The position numbers and the translations under genes were made by a program. Positions 1-8,594 of a stretch of 64,000 nucleotides of DNA are shown piece after piece (the stretch's first letter is position 1; each line of letters begins with the position of its first letter). The DNA comes from Pararobbsia silviterrae (GTDB lineage Bacteria; Pseudomonadota; Gammaproteobacteria; Burkholderiales; Burkholderiaceae), in assembly GCF_003628125.1 (NCBI RefSeq), contig NZ_RBZU01000006.1:124001-188000 (forward strand), in the 5' to 3' direction. The notes beneath the pieces are model-generated. The model saw only the letters and a program-made list of their open reading frames with translations. It was not told the origin of the DNA and made no database searches.

Positions 1-303
1 ATTCGTGTGTGTCGACGCGCTGCGGCCCGTTGCGCCATGCTGTGCCTCGTCGTGCGCGTGCTTGTTGGCCGATTTGTTTCCGCGCTATTGATATCGACAA
101 GTCCCATTTAATGCGCTTTCGGTATTTTGTACGTGCCGGTATGTCTGCCTGTTTTATTTCACGGCCGGATCGTGTTGAACTGTCCCGATTTTGAATTCAT
201 GCGAGGCCGTATGGGGAATTTATTCTTGGTGGAATAAATTTTGACTCAATATGTGAGCTGACCTCCTATTGAAGGCCGGTTCCTGCGTGAATTGAGGAAG
301 AAC
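1..303. other. upstream region of the acyl-ligase operon
   Basis: No gene is convincing in this stretch. It becomes more AT-rich towards the first gene and carries the palindrome listed at 217-240. A TTGACT box at 241-246 could be a -35 element, but no good -10 sequence follows at 16-18 bases, so no promoter is called. Confidence 0.5.
217..240. promoter_or_regulatory. AT-rich perfect inverted repeat upstream of the acyl-ligase operon
   Basis: Two perfect 9-base arms (AATTTATTC and GAATAAATT) flank a 6-base spacer, about 60 bases before the first gene of the operon. The stem is almost entirely A/T, which makes a poor intrinsic terminator but a plausible site for a dimeric repressor. It could also be the end of a transcript entering from the left, because TTTT follows. 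No regulator gene is visible beside it. Confidence 0.4.
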
Positions 304-2346
304 GTGACAAACGCATTCCGCACAGAAGGCATGAGCCGATCGCGGTCGCTTATCGAGGCCGTCCGCCGACATTCGGAAAGCAAGCCGAATGCTGTCGCGT
401 ATGGTTCGATATCGCCCACGGGCGATATCGACATATCGCTCACGTATCGCGAGTTGGTCGAGCGATCCGGCGCGATCGCATCCCGTCTCTCGAAGGTATG
501 CCGCCCCGGGGACCGCGCCATTTTGCTGTTTCACGGCGGTCCCGATTTCGTCGTTGCGTTTCTGGGTTGCCTGATGGCCGGTGTGATCGCCGTGCCCGGT
601 TATCCCGTGCGGGAATCGGGCGCGACGGCGCGCGTCTCGCGCAATTTCGATCGCCTGGTGTCGATCATCGACGACGCGCAGCCCGTCGTCGCGCTGACCC
701 ATCAACGTGTCGTCGAACGTCGCGCTGAATTGGCCGAGGTATCGCCGGCATTTTCCGGCCTCGCATGGCTTGCCGTCGAGCCGATCGCGGCCGCGCAGAC
801 GCCGCCCGAGTTCGCGGGCGCGCCCGCCGATATTGCGTTCCTCCAATACACGTCCGGCTCGACCGCGAACCCCAAAGGGGTCATGGTGAGCCATGCCAAC
901 CTGTGCTCGCTGTTCGAGGACATGAACACGAGCTGCGGGCACGACGATGCGTCGGTCATGGTGACGTGGATTCCCGTCTATCACGACATGGGCCTCATTT
1001 ACGGAACGCTGTTGCCCCTGTATTTCGGTTTCCCCGTCTATTCGCTGCTGCCCGCGGCCGTGTTGCAGCAGCCGGTGCGTTGGCTTCAGGCCATCAGCCG
1101 ATTTCGCGGCACGCATTCCGCCGCCCCGAATTTCGCATTCGAGCTGTGCGTCGAACGCGTGACGCAAGCCGCCAAGGCGGCACTTGATCTTTCGAGCTGG
1201 AAAGTCTGCATCAACGGAGCCGAAACGGTGCGGCCGCGCACGCTGGAGCGCTTTGCCCAGGCGTTCGCGCAATGCGGCGTCAAGCACGATGTGATTCGCG
1301 CGGGCTATGGCTTGGCGGAATGCACGTTGAAGGTCACGAGCGTCGCGGCCGGAGAGCCTGCGCAAAGCATCTGGCTCGATGCCGCTGCGTATGAGCAGGG
1401 CCGTGTCGTCGCGGTTCGCGAGATGACGGGCACGACCTCCGCGCGGACGTTCCAGAGCTGCGGGTGGACGCATATCGGCGCGGATATCCGCATCGTCGAC
1501 CCTTCGACACGCGTGGCGTGCGACGAAGATTCGACAGGCGAGATCTGGGTGAGCAGCACGAGCGTGGCGCAGGGCTACTGGAACCAGCCCGAAGCGACGA
1601 TGGCCACGATGCAGGCGCGCCTCGCGAACGGCGAGGGCCCGTTCCTGCGCACGGGCGACATCGGTTTCGTGATCGATCGCGCGTTGTTCGTGGCGGGCCG
1701 CGTGAAGGACCTGATCATTATCCGAGGCCGCAATCTGCATCCCCAGGATGTCGAATCGACCGCCGAGGCGGCGCATCCCTCGGTGCGCCTGGGACGCTGC
1801 GGTGCGTTCGCTGTCGATACGGACGACGGTGAAGGGCTCGTGCTCGTCGCTGAAGTCGAACGCACGGAACGCCACGGCTTCGACGCCGACGCCGCGTTCC
1901 GCGCGCTGCGCGAAGCGATTGCGCGCGAGCACGAGGTGCAATTGCATGACGCGGTGTTCGTGCGTACCGGCACGTTTCCGCTGACGTCGAGCGGCAAGGT
2001 GCAAAGACAGACGGTGCGTCGCGAATATCGCGCGGGCGCGCTCGACATCGTGGCTCGCGCAGCGGCGGCATCGGACGCGGATCGCGTCGCCGCCGAACGT
2101 TTTCAGGAACACTTGAGTACGGTGCGCGGATGGCTGACCGATTTCGTCGCTGACCGGCTGCGGATTCCCGCGACGCAGGTTTCCAGCGGGCATTCGTTCG
2201 CTTCGCTCGGTCTCGATTCTCTCGACCTCTTCGAACTGACGGGGACGCTCGAAGAACGGCTTTCGAGAGTATTGCCCGCCACCGTCGTACTCGACTATCC
2301 CGACATCGACCGGCTCAGCCGCTATCTCGCGGAGCACACATCATGA
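304..2346 (+). CDS. fatty acyl-AMP ligase with C-terminal acyl carrier domain
   Basis: An adenylate-forming enzyme expected to activate a fatty acid as acyl-AMP and load it on its own carrier domain. The ATP-binding loop YTSGSTANPKG, a YHDMG motif, YGLAE, LRTGD and a C-terminal SSGKVQR lysine motif are all visible. The overall pattern is that of FAAL enzymes used in lipid and polyketide pathways rather than acyl-CoA ligases. The last 75 or so residues form a carrier domain with GLDSLDLFEL, whose serine would carry phosphopantetheine. I chose the GTG at 304, which has AGGAAG just upstream; TTG 292 and ATG 331 are alternatives. The stop overlaps the next start as ATGA, so the three genes are probably translationally coupled. 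The substrate chain length cannot be read from the sequence. Confidence 0.88.
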   Translation: MTNAFRTEGMSRSRSLIEAVRRHSESKPNAVAYGSISPTGDIDISLTYRELVERSGAIASRLSKVCRPGDRAILLFHGGPDFVVAFLGCLMAGVIAVPGYPVRESGATARVSRNFDRLVSIIDDAQPVVALTHQRVVERRAELAEVSPAFSGLAWLAVEPIAAAQTPPEFAGAPADIAFLQYTSGSTANPKGVMVSHANLCSLFEDMNTSCGHDDASVMVTWIPVYHDMGLIYGTLLPLYFGFPVYSLLPAAVLQQPVRWLQAISRFRGTHSAAPNFAFELCVERVTQAAKAALDLSSWKVCINGAETVRPRTLERFAQAFAQCGVKHDVIRAGYGLAECTLKVTSVAAGEPAQSIWLDAAAYEQGRVVAVREMTGTTSARTFQSCGWTHIGADIRIVDPSTRVACDEDSTGEIWVSSTSVAQGYWNQPEATMATMQARLANGEGPFLRTGDIGFVIDRALFVAGRVKDLIIIRGRNLHPQDVESTAEAAHPSVRLGRCGAFAVDTDDGEGLVLVAEVERTERHGFDADAAFRALREAIAREHEVQLHDAVFVRTGTFPLTSSGKVQRQTVRREYRAGALDIVARAAAASDADRVAAERFQEHLSTVRGWLTDFVADRLRIPATQVSSGHSFASLGLDSLDLFELTGTLEERLSRVLPATVVLDYPDIDRLSRYLAEHTS

Positions 2347-3386
2347 AAATCGCAGGGATCAAGGCGGCGGTTCCTTCCAGGACCGTGACCAACCGCCATA
2401 TCGAAGACATGGTGTGCGAACACAGCCCCGAACTCGACGAGCGCGCGTTGCGCGATGCGCTGCGGCGCATCGGATTCTTTCTGACTTACTCGGGCTCGAA
2501 GGCACGTCGCTGGCTCGCCGACGGCGAAACCCCGTTCGGACTGCTGTCGCAAGCTGTCGGCGAAGCCATCGCCGATGCCCAGTTGCGCCGCGCGGAGATC
2601 GACTTGATCGTCTATACCGGCGTCGACCGTGGGTTTCTCGAACCCGCGATGGCGTATTTGATCGGCGCATCGTTGGGCATGCCCCAAGCGCATTGCTTCG
2701 ATATCGTCGACGCTTGCATGAGCTGGACGCGGGCGGCCTTCATCGTATCGAGCCTGCTGTCGAGCGGCGCCTATCGCAACGCGCTGATCGTGAACTGCGA
2801 GTTCAATATGCGTGCGGACGGCCGGGTCAATCCGCGTTGCTTCCGGCTCGAACAGGTCGATGCGGTGGAGTGGAATCTTGCGGCTTACACGCTCGGCGAG
2901 GCCGCGAGCGCGACGGTATTGGTCAGAGACGACGCGCAGCCGTGGGAATTCCATTTCGGCAGCGAGGCGCAGTACAGCGATTTGTGCAGCGTGCCGTTAG
3001 ACGCATGGACGGCGTACTGCGAGCCGCAGCCGCGTCTGGGTTGCAATGGGCCCAATCATTTTCACTCGTTCGCCAGCGAGATGTTTCGCGTCGGCAAGCC
3101 TCATGCAATCGAGGTATTCAATCGACTTTCGGTCCCTCACGAAAGCCTCAAGGCCATTTTCCCGCACGCGGCTTCGATGCAGGCATGGTGGGAAATGGGC
3201 ACGAAACTGGGGGTGCAGGACAAGATCCAGTTCATCTATCCCGATCTCGGCAACATCGTGTCCGCATCGGTGCCGGTTGCGCTGGCGCGCGCCCGCGATA
3301 CCGGGACCGTGCGCGAAGGCGATCGGATCGCGGGTTGGGTCGGCAGCGCCGGGATGTCGTTTGCCTCGTTTGCATCGCAGCTCTAG
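2343..3386 (+). CDS. KAS III-like (3-oxoacyl-ACP synthase III family) condensing enzyme
   Basis: Thiolase-fold protein of 347 residues, the usual KAS III length. The apparent Cys-His-Asn triad is complete: Cys125 in DACMSW, His275 in FPHAASMQ and Asn304 in DLGNIVSAS. A GWVGSAGMSFA glycine loop closes the C-terminus. It overlaps the upstream acyl-ligase gene by 4 bases and is followed after 21 bases by a P450. Known family members do decarboxylative condensation or acyl transfer from an ACP-bound chain. The likely role here, by context, is to extend or off-load the acyl chain held on the upstream carrier domain. It is unlikely to be the housekeeping FabH, because it is divergent and sits in a dedicated operon. 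Confidence 0.85.
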   Translation: MKIAGIKAAVPSRTVTNRHIEDMVCEHSPELDERALRDALRRIGFFLTYSGSKARRWLADGETPFGLLSQAVGEAIADAQLRRAEIDLIVYTGVDRGFLEPAMAYLIGASLGMPQAHCFDIVDACMSWTRAAFIVSSLLSSGAYRNALIVNCEFNMRADGRVNPRCFRLEQVDAVEWNLAAYTLGEAASATVLVRDDAQPWEFHFGSEAQYSDLCSVPLDAWTAYCEPQPRLGCNGPNHFHSFASEMFRVGKPHAIEVFNRLSVPHESLKAIFPHAASMQAWWEMGTKLGVQDKIQFIYPDLGNIVSASVPVALARARDTGTVREGDRIAGWVGSAGMSFASFASQL

Positions 3387-3407
3387 CCGACCGGACGGAG
3401 AGAGGAC

Positions 3408-4637
3408 ATGGACTTTATCGACTTCACGACGCCGTCCTTTTACGACGATCCGTATCCGTTCTACAAGACGTTGCGAGACGAGGCGCCGTTTGTCAGCCTG
3501 ATGCCGAACATCTGGGTGACAGGTCGATACGGCGTGGCCGACACCGTGCTGCGCGATCGCCGCTTTGGTCACTGGCACCAGGATTTCGTTCGACAGCGGT
3601 ATGGCGAGGATCGCGAGAATGATCCGGTCTTTCGCCTCTTCTATCAAATGCTTCTGATGATCAACCCGCCGCAGCATACGCACGTGCGCGCGATGCTGAT
3701 GAAGACCTTTAATGCCAAGCACACGGAAGAATTCGCGCGACATGCCCGATCGGTCGCCGATGAGCTGATCGACTCGTTTATCGATCAAGGCTCGGTCGAT
3801 CTGGTCGAAGCGTTTGCGTGGCGCCTGCCCACGATGGTGATCGTCAAGCTCCTCGGGCTCGACGAAGCAGAAACCGGAGTGTCCGCCGATCAGTTGCGGA
3901 TACTTTCGACGCCGTTCGTTCGCGCATTCGAAGCATCCGGCATGTCGAATCGCGAGGTCGATGAAGCCAATGCTTCGACGTTCGAGATGCAGGCATTTTT
4001 TCAACAGGAGATCGACAGACGTCGGCGACAGCCAAGACACGATCTGATTTCCCAGTTCATTGCGGCCGAAGAAAACGGCCTGCGCATGAGCGACGAGGAA
4101 ATCATCGCGAACATCGTGCTCTTGTTCCTCGCCGGTCACGAAACGACGGCCAACATGATCGGCAATGCGCTCGTGACGTTGTACCGGCATTCGGGCGAGC
4201 TGGCGCGTCTGCGGCGCGACCTCTCATTGATCCGCGCGTGCGTGATCGAATGCCTGCGCTTCGAATCATCGATACAGATGGCGATGCGCGACGTCCTCGA
4301 AGACATGGAATTCGAGGGCTATCGTTTCAAGCGCGGCGACTCGATCTTTTTGTGTTTGGGCGCGGCGAATCGCGATCCCGCGCATTTTTCCGAACCGGAC
4401 ACGTTCCGCATCGATCGGCCCGATGTCGATGCCCGGCAATTGATCAACTTCGGCGGCGGGGCGCATTACTGCCTGGGCGCGCGACTGTCGACGATCGAAC
4501 TCGAAGTCGCGATCGGTGCATTGTTCGAGCGGCTCCCGGATTTGCGGATCGACAATTTCGACCAGGTCACGTGGCGTGCGTCGAACACGCTACGCGGCGT
4601 CGAGTCGCTCCACGGGGCGTGGAGTCGGCACCCTTAG
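3408..4637 (+). CDS. cytochrome P450
   Basis: Soluble bacterial P450 of 409 residues. The I-helix oxygen-activation motif AGHETTAN, the K-helix ExxR (ECLR) and the heme loop FGGGAHYCLG with axial Cys355 are all intact. Such enzymes hydroxylate, epoxidise or cross-link a bound substrate using external ferredoxin electrons; no ferredoxin or reductase gene is nearby. A GGAGAGAGG ribosome site precedes the ATG. As third gene of the acyl-ligase/KAS III operon, it probably oxidises the acyl chain or the condensed product. Its stop codon overlaps the stop of the convergent SDR gene within the four bases TTAG. Confidence 0.93.
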   Translation: MDFIDFTTPSFYDDPYPFYKTLRDEAPFVSLMPNIWVTGRYGVADTVLRDRRFGHWHQDFVRQRYGEDRENDPVFRLFYQMLLMINPPQHTHVRAMLMKTFNAKHTEEFARHARSVADELIDSFIDQGSVDLVEAFAWRLPTMVIVKLLGLDEAETGVSADQLRILSTPFVRAFEASGMSNREVDEANASTFEMQAFFQQEIDRRRRQPRHDLISQFIAAEENGLRMSDEEIIANIVLLFLAGHETTANMIGNALVTLYRHSGELARLRRDLSLIRACVIECLRFESSIQMAMRDVLEDMEFEGYRFKRGDSIFLCLGAANRDPAHFSEPDTFRIDRPDVDARQLINFGGGAHYCLGARLSTIELEVAIGALFERLPDLRIDNFDQVTWRASNTLRGVESLHGAWSRHP

Positions 4638-5581
4638 CCCGGATGGCGCGACGAAGGCGTCGTTGCTTCGGACTGAAGCGCGTCCTTCCACGGCCGCCAC
4701 GCGATCCCCAGCGCCGCCTCGACGCGTCGCACATCGAGCCGGATATCCTGCTGCCACAAGCGCGCGAGCGCGGGCGACAGCGGGGGCGGCAAATCCTTCA
4801 CACCGACCTTGCGGCCCGCGATTTCCGCGATCTTCAACATCGGTGCGAGCACCTTCGTTTCAAGCTTCAATCGGCGCGCACCGATGCGTGCGACCGGCGT
4901 CGCGCCGAGCGCGCGTCCATACGCGACGAAGTAGTCGTTCCAGCGCGGCGCATCGGGCATCGCGAGGTTATAGGCGCGGCCGGCGGCATCGGGCGTGCGC
5001 AGCGCTGCAAGCACGGCCTGCACGACGTCGTCGATATGGACGAGATTGCTGCACCCGTCTCCCGCCGCGCCCAGATCGCCGAGACGATGCGCGCGCAAGA
5101 GCCGCGCGATCCGGACCGACCATTGCGGACTGCCGCCGCCGTAGATGCATCCGGGCCGCAGGATGGTCACCGTCGGCACCGGACCCAGCAAGCGCTCGGC
5201 CTCGATTTTCGCGAGCCCGTACGCACTATTGCCGTCGAACGCCGCGTCTTCGTCGATGCGCCCTTCGGCCCCGCCATAGACAGCCATCGAACTGAAATAC
5301 ACGACCGGCAGCGGCGTCGCGCGCGCATCGAGCGCCGCGCGCAGCGCGCGCGCGTTTGCCGCGATCGTCTCGGGCGAGCCCGCCACGCAATTGACGAGAC
5401 CGTCGACATTCGCGAGCGCCGCGCTCAACGACGCCGTATCCGCCGCATCCACGCCGATCGCACCTTCGCGCGCGCGACGCGCCGCCGCGACGGGTTCGGC
5501 CCAATCGGTCCGCGCGAGCGCGTCGACAATACGGCGACCGACAAAGCCGGTCGCGCCGAGAACGAGAATGCGTGATGTCAT
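4634..5581 (-). CDS. NAD-dependent epimerase/dehydratase family protein (extended SDR)
   Basis: 315-residue Rossmann protein. The N-terminal GATGFVG nucleotide motif and a YGLAK (YxxxK) catalytic pair with an upstream SSMAVYG serine segment mark the extended SDR family, which acts on nucleotide sugars or steroid-like substrates. Its ATG overlaps the stop of the upstream GMC oxidoreductase gene (ATGA), so the two are one transcript. With exopolysaccharide transferases a few kilobases away, a sugar substrate is possible, but the reaction cannot be read from the sequence. Confidence 0.85.
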   Translation of the reverse strand: MTSRILVLGATGFVGRRIVDALARTDWAEPVAAARRAREGAIGVDAADTASLSAALANVDGLVNCVAGSPETIAANARALRAALDARATPLPVVYFSSMAVYGGAEGRIDEDAAFDGNSAYGLAKIEAERLLGPVPTVTILRPGCIYGGGSPQWSVRIARLLRAHRLGDLGAAGDGCSNLVHIDDVVQAVLAALRTPDAAGRAYNLAMPDAPRWNDYFVAYGRALGATPVARIGARRLKLETKVLAPMLKIAEIAGRKVGVKDLPPPLSPALARLWQQDIRLDVRRVEAALGIAWRPWKDALQSEATTPSSRHPG

Positions 5582-7356
5582 CGTGCGGGTTCGTGAATGC
5601 CTGGGTGAGCGTTATCGTTCGTGTTGTTGTGCGCGTTGTCGTGAGCGTTCTCGTGCGTGTTCTCGCGGGCGCGCTCGGAAGGAATGACCGATGCGGCCAC
5701 GTTCGCCGTTTCGCGAAGATGATCGGCGAGCCGCAGCGCGAGCGCCACGATCGTCAGCGTCGGGTTCGCTTGACCCGACGTCGGAAACACCGCCGAGCTC
5801 ATCACATACACGTTGTCGATCTCATGCAGGCGGCAGTCGGCATTGACGACGCTCGTGCGCGGATCGGCGCCCATGCGGGCCGTGCCGATATGGTGGCCGC
5901 CATAGGCGCCGTATCGCGTCATCTCGGCCTCGACCTGTTCGGGGTCGTACGTGAACCGGCCGACCCCGCTGCGCGCGATTTCGGACGCGAGCGCGGCCAA
6001 CGCGCGGCTCACGGTCGCGACATCCTGCTCCGTATAACGCCAATCGACATGAATACGGCGCATGCCGAGCGCATCGGTCTGCTCGCCGAGCATGACGCGG
6101 CTGTCGCGATTGGGCTCCTGTTCCGCATGGAAATCGAGGCTGAAGCGCAGATTCGCGGGCCGCACGATCACGGAAGGAAATTTGCGCTCGGCGAGCGTGC
6201 GGCGACGCAGCCAATTCCAGACGAAACGCGTCGTGTCGGGCGCGCCCGTGAGCACGTTTTTCACGTGCGCGAGCGTCGAGCTTTTTTCCGCCCCCGGAAC
6301 GCCTTCCTCATAGAGGCGCTTTGCATACTCATAAGGCACGATGCCGCGCGCGAGATACAACGCCGACAAGATCCCGATGCCGTGCCCCGCATCCGGAATG
6401 CGCGGATGGTGAAGTCGCGCGACGAAGTTGCCCGCGCGCAGCGCGTGCTGCGCATCGGCGCGCAGCGCGAGCCGGCGGCGGCAATAGACGCTTTCTTCGG
6501 AGACGTCGTAGTCGTGCCAGACCGACTCGGCCGCCGCGAGGTCGATCGTGCCGATCGTGCCCGCGAGATGGCTCATGTAAAAACGACCGACGACGTCGTG
6601 GGCATTGCCGAGTCCGCGTCCGCTCGGACCGGGATTCGACAGCAGCAGGCGCGGCACTTCGAGTCCGCCCGTCGCGAGCACGTACGCGCGCGCGGCCACC
6701 GTGAACGCCGCGCCGCCCACGACGCGCACGTCGGCGGCGCCGACTTGTCGCGTCGAGTCTATCTGCATCGGCAATCCGCACACATTCGCATGCTGGAGCA
6801 CGCGCACGCGGCCCTTGGCGAGGCGCGCGCGATAGCGTCGGCCGAAATCGGTCGGGCAACTAAAACGTTCGAGCGTGTTCGTTTGAAACACATCGCTCGC
6901 AAAGCCGCCGATCATCGGGCGCAAGGGCTGTTTAAACGCGTGTTCGGCCGTGTAGGCGAACTCGCCCGCTTCGCAGAGCGCGTTCGCATGCGGGTAATAC
7001 GGCGTAAGGTCGGCAAGCGAGATGGGCCAGCCGCTCTGCGCGATGTAGTCGCGCGTTTCGAAGTCGATCGGGTCGAGCGGCATGCAGCGGCCGCCCCAGA
7101 GCGTCGTCGAGCCGCCTAAGCGGCGCACGCGATAGCTGTCCGGCGGCGGATGAAGCCGCGTGTCGGCGACCGTGCCCGCATAGAGCTGCTGCGTCTGCGG
7201 CTCGGGCGCATCGCCGCCGCTTTCGAGGACGATGACATCGAGACCGCTGTCTTCGAGCGCGAGCGCGAGCGTGATACCGGCCGCACCCGCGCCCACGATG
7301 CAGAGGTCCGCGCTGAGTCGCGTCCCGGCAGGGATCTCACGGGCGTCGACAATCAT
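5578..7356 (-). CDS. GMC family FAD-dependent oxidoreductase with tetrapeptide-repeat tail
   Basis: FAD-binding GMC oxidoreductase of about 592 residues. It has the dinucleotide fold CIVGAGAAG near the N-terminus, a GGSTTLWGGR flavin-contact segment, and the C-terminal GGHHIGTARMG and GQANPTLT motifs that hold the catalytic His and Asn. The family oxidises alcohols or sugars. I place the start at the internal Met of MIVDAREIPAG because the family normally begins just before the FAD motif; an upstream ATG at 7437 would add 27 unconserved-looking residues. It is first gene of a pair with the SDR. The last 28 residues are a degenerate 4-residue repeat (ENAH, DNAH, NNTN), which is not part of the catalytic fold. 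Confidence 0.88.
   Translation of the reverse strand: MIVDAREIPAGTRLSADLCIVGAGAAGITLALALEDSGLDVIVLESGGDAPEPQTQQLYAGTVADTRLHPPPDSYRVRRLGGSTTLWGGRCMPLDPIDFETRDYIAQSGWPISLADLTPYYPHANALCEAGEFAYTAEHAFKQPLRPMIGGFASDVFQTNTLERFSCPTDFGRRYRARLAKGRVRVLQHANVCGLPMQIDSTRQVGAADVRVVGGAAFTVAARAYVLATGGLEVPRLLLSNPGPSGRGLGNAHDVVGRFYMSHLAGTIGTIDLAAAESVWHDYDVSEESVYCRRRLALRADAQHALRAGNFVARLHHPRIPDAGHGIGILSALYLARGIVPYEYAKRLYEEGVPGAEKSSTLAHVKNVLTGAPDTTRFVWNWLRRRTLAERKFPSVIVRPANLRFSLDFHAEQEPNRDSRVMLGEQTDALGMRRIHVDWRYTEQDVATVSRALAALASEIARSGVGRFTYDPEQVEAEMTRYGAYGGHHIGTARMGADPRTSVVNADCRLHEIDNVYVMSSAVFPTSGQANPTLTIVALALRLADHLRETANVAASVIPSERARENTHENAHDNAHNNTNDNAHPGIHEPAR
5581..5664 (-). repeat. 12-bp coding tandem repeat (tetrapeptide E/D-N-A-H)
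   Basis: The end of the GMC oxidoreductase gene reads as seven degenerate 4-residue units: ENTH, ENAH, DNAH, NNTN, DNAH, PGIH, EPAR. At DNA level this is an imperfect 12-bp tandem repeat rich in GTTGTCGTG/GTTCTCGTG on the plus strand. Being a multiple of three, expansion or contraction would keep the frame. Confidence 0.75.
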
Positions 7357-7623
7357 TCGAGGAAACCTGCGGACATCGATGAAAGGAGAAGAGTGCGTGT
7401 GGCAAGGGTTGGCGTCATTTCGGCCAGCAGCGATCATAGCTGCTCAAGGGCGTGCGCATGATGAATTCTCATGCGCGTCAAAGGTTTGTGTTAAAAAAAG
7501 CACGACCCGAGTAGTCGCCAATTTGATCGCACGGTAAGATCGCTTCCGAAGTCAGTAGCGCTTTCGGCATTGCCGGGGACGATAAAAGCAACAGAAACAA
7601 CAACACGTCCGACGCGCGACGGG

Positions 7624-7644
7624 GACATCGGCACCGCCGATGTC
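7624..7644. promoter_or_regulatory. perfect inverted repeat upstream of the WecG-type gene
   Basis: GACATCGGC and GCCGATGTC form a perfect 9-base stem around a 3-base ACC loop, 52 bases before the glycosyltransferase start. It could be an operator or a leader hairpin. There is no U-run directly after it, so it is not a classical terminator. Confidence 0.35.
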
Positions 7645-7696
7645 GAGCGCTTACGCGTGACCCCCGTCTCGTTAGGGCGGCGGGGTTAAAAATAGA

Positions 7697-8524
7697 ATGA
7701 GCAGCAGACCAATTATCGAGTCGCCAACGCCGGCGGCCGAACGGGTTGTCTTTAAACCGAGTATTCCGTTGTTCGGGCTGGATATCGCCGCGGTGTCGTT
7801 CAATACCGCGGTCGACGTGCTATGCGCGGCCGCGTTGAAGCGCGACGGCCGCGCGCGCGTCGCGGTCACGCCGAACGTCGACCACGTCGTGCGGCTCGAC
7901 AAGCTGCCCGAATTCCAGCGTCTTTACCGCACCGCCGATTACCTGTTCGCGGACGGCATGCCCGTCGTCTGGGCGAGTCGCCTGTTCGGCTTGCCGCTGC
8001 CGGGCCGCGTGACCGGCGCGGACCTGCTGCCGGCCATGTGCGAACGCGCGCGCGCGGGCGGCTGGAAGGTGGTCGTGGTCGGCGGGCAACCGGGCAAGGA
8101 AGCGGCGCTGATCGACGGTTTCGCCGCGAAATACCCGGGTCTCGACGTCGAGGTCATCGCGCCGTCGATGTCGTTCGATCCGACCGGTCCCGAAGGCGAG
8201 GCCGTGGCCGAGCGCGTGCGCGCGATCGAGCCCGACGTCGTGTTCGTCTGCGTCGGCATGCCCAAGCAGGAGCGCTGGGCGCTGCATTTCGCCGATCGGC
8301 TGCCGGGCGGCATCATGCTTTGCGCGGGTGCGGCGATGGAATTCGCCACGGGGCTGCGGCAACGCGCGCCGGTCTGGATGCAGCGCACCGGACTCGAATG
8401 GTGCTGGCGATTCATGCAGGATCCCGCGCGCATGTGGCATCGCTATCTGGTCGCCGACAGCCGTTTCTTCGGCATTTGCTGGCGGCACTGGCGTATGTCC
8501 CGCACGCAGCGCCGCACAGCCTGA
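7697..8524 (+). CDS. WecG/TagA/CpsF family glycosyltransferase
   Basis: 275-residue enzyme of the family that adds N-acetylmannosamine(-uronate) or related sugars to a lipid-linked intermediate on the cytoplasmic face of the membrane. Signature segments in order: VTPNVDHVVRL, YLFADGMPVVWAS, GRVTGADLLP, GGQPGKEAAL and VGMPKQERWA, with a conserved aromatic C-terminal region. The N-terminus carries about 25 extra residues before FGLDI. It converges with the WcaJ-type initiating transferase, which fits a shared exopolysaccharide locus, although polymerase and flippase genes are not in view. Confidence 0.9.
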   Translation: MSSRPIIESPTPAAERVVFKPSIPLFGLDIAAVSFNTAVDVLCAAALKRDGRARVAVTPNVDHVVRLDKLPEFQRLYRTADYLFADGMPVVWASRLFGLPLPGRVTGADLLPAMCERARAGGWKVVVVGGQPGKEAALIDGFAAKYPGLDVEVIAPSMSFDPTGPEGEAVAERVRAIEPDVVFVCVGMPKQERWALHFADRLPGGIMLCAGAAMEFATGLRQRAPVWMQRTGLEWCWRFMQDPARMWHRYLVADSRFFGICWRHWRMSRTQRRTA

Positions 8525-8564
8525 CGGCGTGCCCTTGAGGCGCGGGCGCTGAAGTCGTGACCGC

Positions 8565-8594
8565 TTTAGCGACTGCCTTTAGGCAGTCGCTAAA
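8565..8594. terminator. perfect 13-bp hairpin between convergent glycosyltransferase genes
   Basis: TTTAGCGACTGCC and its exact reverse complement enclose a 4-base TTTA loop. It lies 40 bases after the WecG-type stop and before the WcaJ-type stop on the other strand. The stem starts with AAA/TTT on both sides, so it could end transcription in either direction. The right arm runs into the first CGCTAAAC unit of the adjoining tandem array, suggesting the array grew out of the hairpin arm. Confidence 0.55.

Noticed and set aside
220-2337. Long minus-strand frame opposite the acyl-AMP ligase
   Set aside because: The opposite strand encodes a complete adenylating enzyme; long antisense frames are expected at this GC content. 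The same applies to the other long antisense frames in the window.
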